Shown here piece after piece: positions 14,455-14,678 of a stretch of DNA of 14,678 bases. The position numbers were made by a program, and so were the translations under genes. Source of the DNA: CAVPRW01 sp046727435 [NCBI: bacterium] (GTDB lineage Bacteria > Tectomicrobia > Entotheonellia > J063); NCBI GenBank assembly GCA_046727435.1, contig JBKPCR010000050.1, positions 1 through 14,678 of the forward strand. The letters are read 5' to 3'. The notes below the pieces were generated by a model. The model did no database searches. It was not told where the DNA came from and worked only from the letters and a program-made list of their open reading frames with translations. Each line of letters opens with the position of its first letter. The first letter of the stretch is position 1.

Positions 14455-14678
14455 ATGGCCACATCCGACGTCAAGTTCGAGACCCTGATCAGCAGTGGGT
14501 TTCCAGAGCTCAACCGCTTCCGGCTGAAGGTCCATGAAGTGGTCATGGAACCCGGCGACTATGCAGAGCATACCCACGAGGGACCGGGGCTGCGCATTGT
14601 CCACGACGGCGCCATCGAGATCACGCAGCAAGGCAAGATAAACCGGTACAAGAAGGGAGACTATTTCTTCGAGGGTGG
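14455..14678 (+). CDS. cupin-domain protein, 5' part, runs off the right edge
   Basis: The ATG at 14455 follows AAGGGGAG with about 6 nt spacing. The 74 visible residues form the first half of a small cupin barrel: VVMEPGDYAEHTHEGPGL, then IVHDGAIEI and KKGDYFFEG. The HTH pair fits cupin motif 1 (G-x5-HxH-x3,4-E-x6-G), but the usual Glu position appears to be Arg (LRIVHDG). The G before the His pair and the G after are conserved. Motif 2 lies outside the window. The function cannot be set: metal-bound enzyme or sensor. Confidence 0.8.
   Translation, partial: MATSDVKFETLISSGFPELNRFRLKVHEVVMEPGDYAEHTHEGPGLRIVHDGAIEITQQGKINRYKKGDYFFEG

Noticed and set aside
1-14678. CRISPR array, rRNA or complete tRNA genes
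   Set aside because: No regularly spaced repeats and no conserved RNA gene sequences are visible.

Overview
This is an accessory, heavily rearranged stretch of a bacterial chromosome. It holds a few intact genes among insertion sequences, gene stumps and non-coding filler. Nothing identifies the host securely. Shine-Dalgarno sites, insertion sequences of three bacterial families and a moderately GC-rich base composition point to a Gram-negative bacterium. My memory of similar transposases suggests Nitrospirota or Proteobacteria, but that is only a weak inference. The block from about 6.1 to 12.1 kb looks less GC-rich by eye than the first gene, which fits a separate origin.

Layout. From 1 to 2270 there is an exported DUF1254/DUF1214 protein with an extra module inside its C-terminal domain. 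An IS1-family element with a programmed -1 frameshift begins one base after that gene's stop codon (2272-3062). From 3063 to 5944 lies a graveyard. It holds a ComM/YifB (Mg-chelatase-like) fragment, a 20-bp tandem duplication, and an IS4-type transposase pseudogene split by a nested IS630-family element (4639-5802). The IS630 element sits at a duplicated TA and is itself broken by a frameshift and a stop.

From 6150 to 12132 all genes are on the minus strand. In transcription order they are a GYF_2-domain helical protein (10942-12132); a large DUF4062-NACHT(STAND) ATPase whose frame continues through a single in-frame TAG into a TPR-rich half (together 10563 down to 7432, about 1,043 codons); and a GT-B-fold glycosyltransferase/epimerase-like protein with an N-terminal hydrophobic segment (6150-7355). 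The STAND protein has the build of NLR-like immune sensors and is the best candidate for a defence system here, with the GYF_2 protein as a possible partner. That assignment is inference. The GYF_2 gene lies between two identical 10-bp direct repeats, one of which is part of an attC-like hairpin.

From 12133 to 14678 the window is mostly debris. It contains two small related minus-strand ORFs, each with a good ribosome binding site; a stump of a secreted endonuclease/exonuclease/phosphatase-family gene; the last 28 codons of a cyclase/TPR-type protein cut by a 97-bp MITE-like inverted repeat; and the start of a cupin-domain gene that runs off the right edge.
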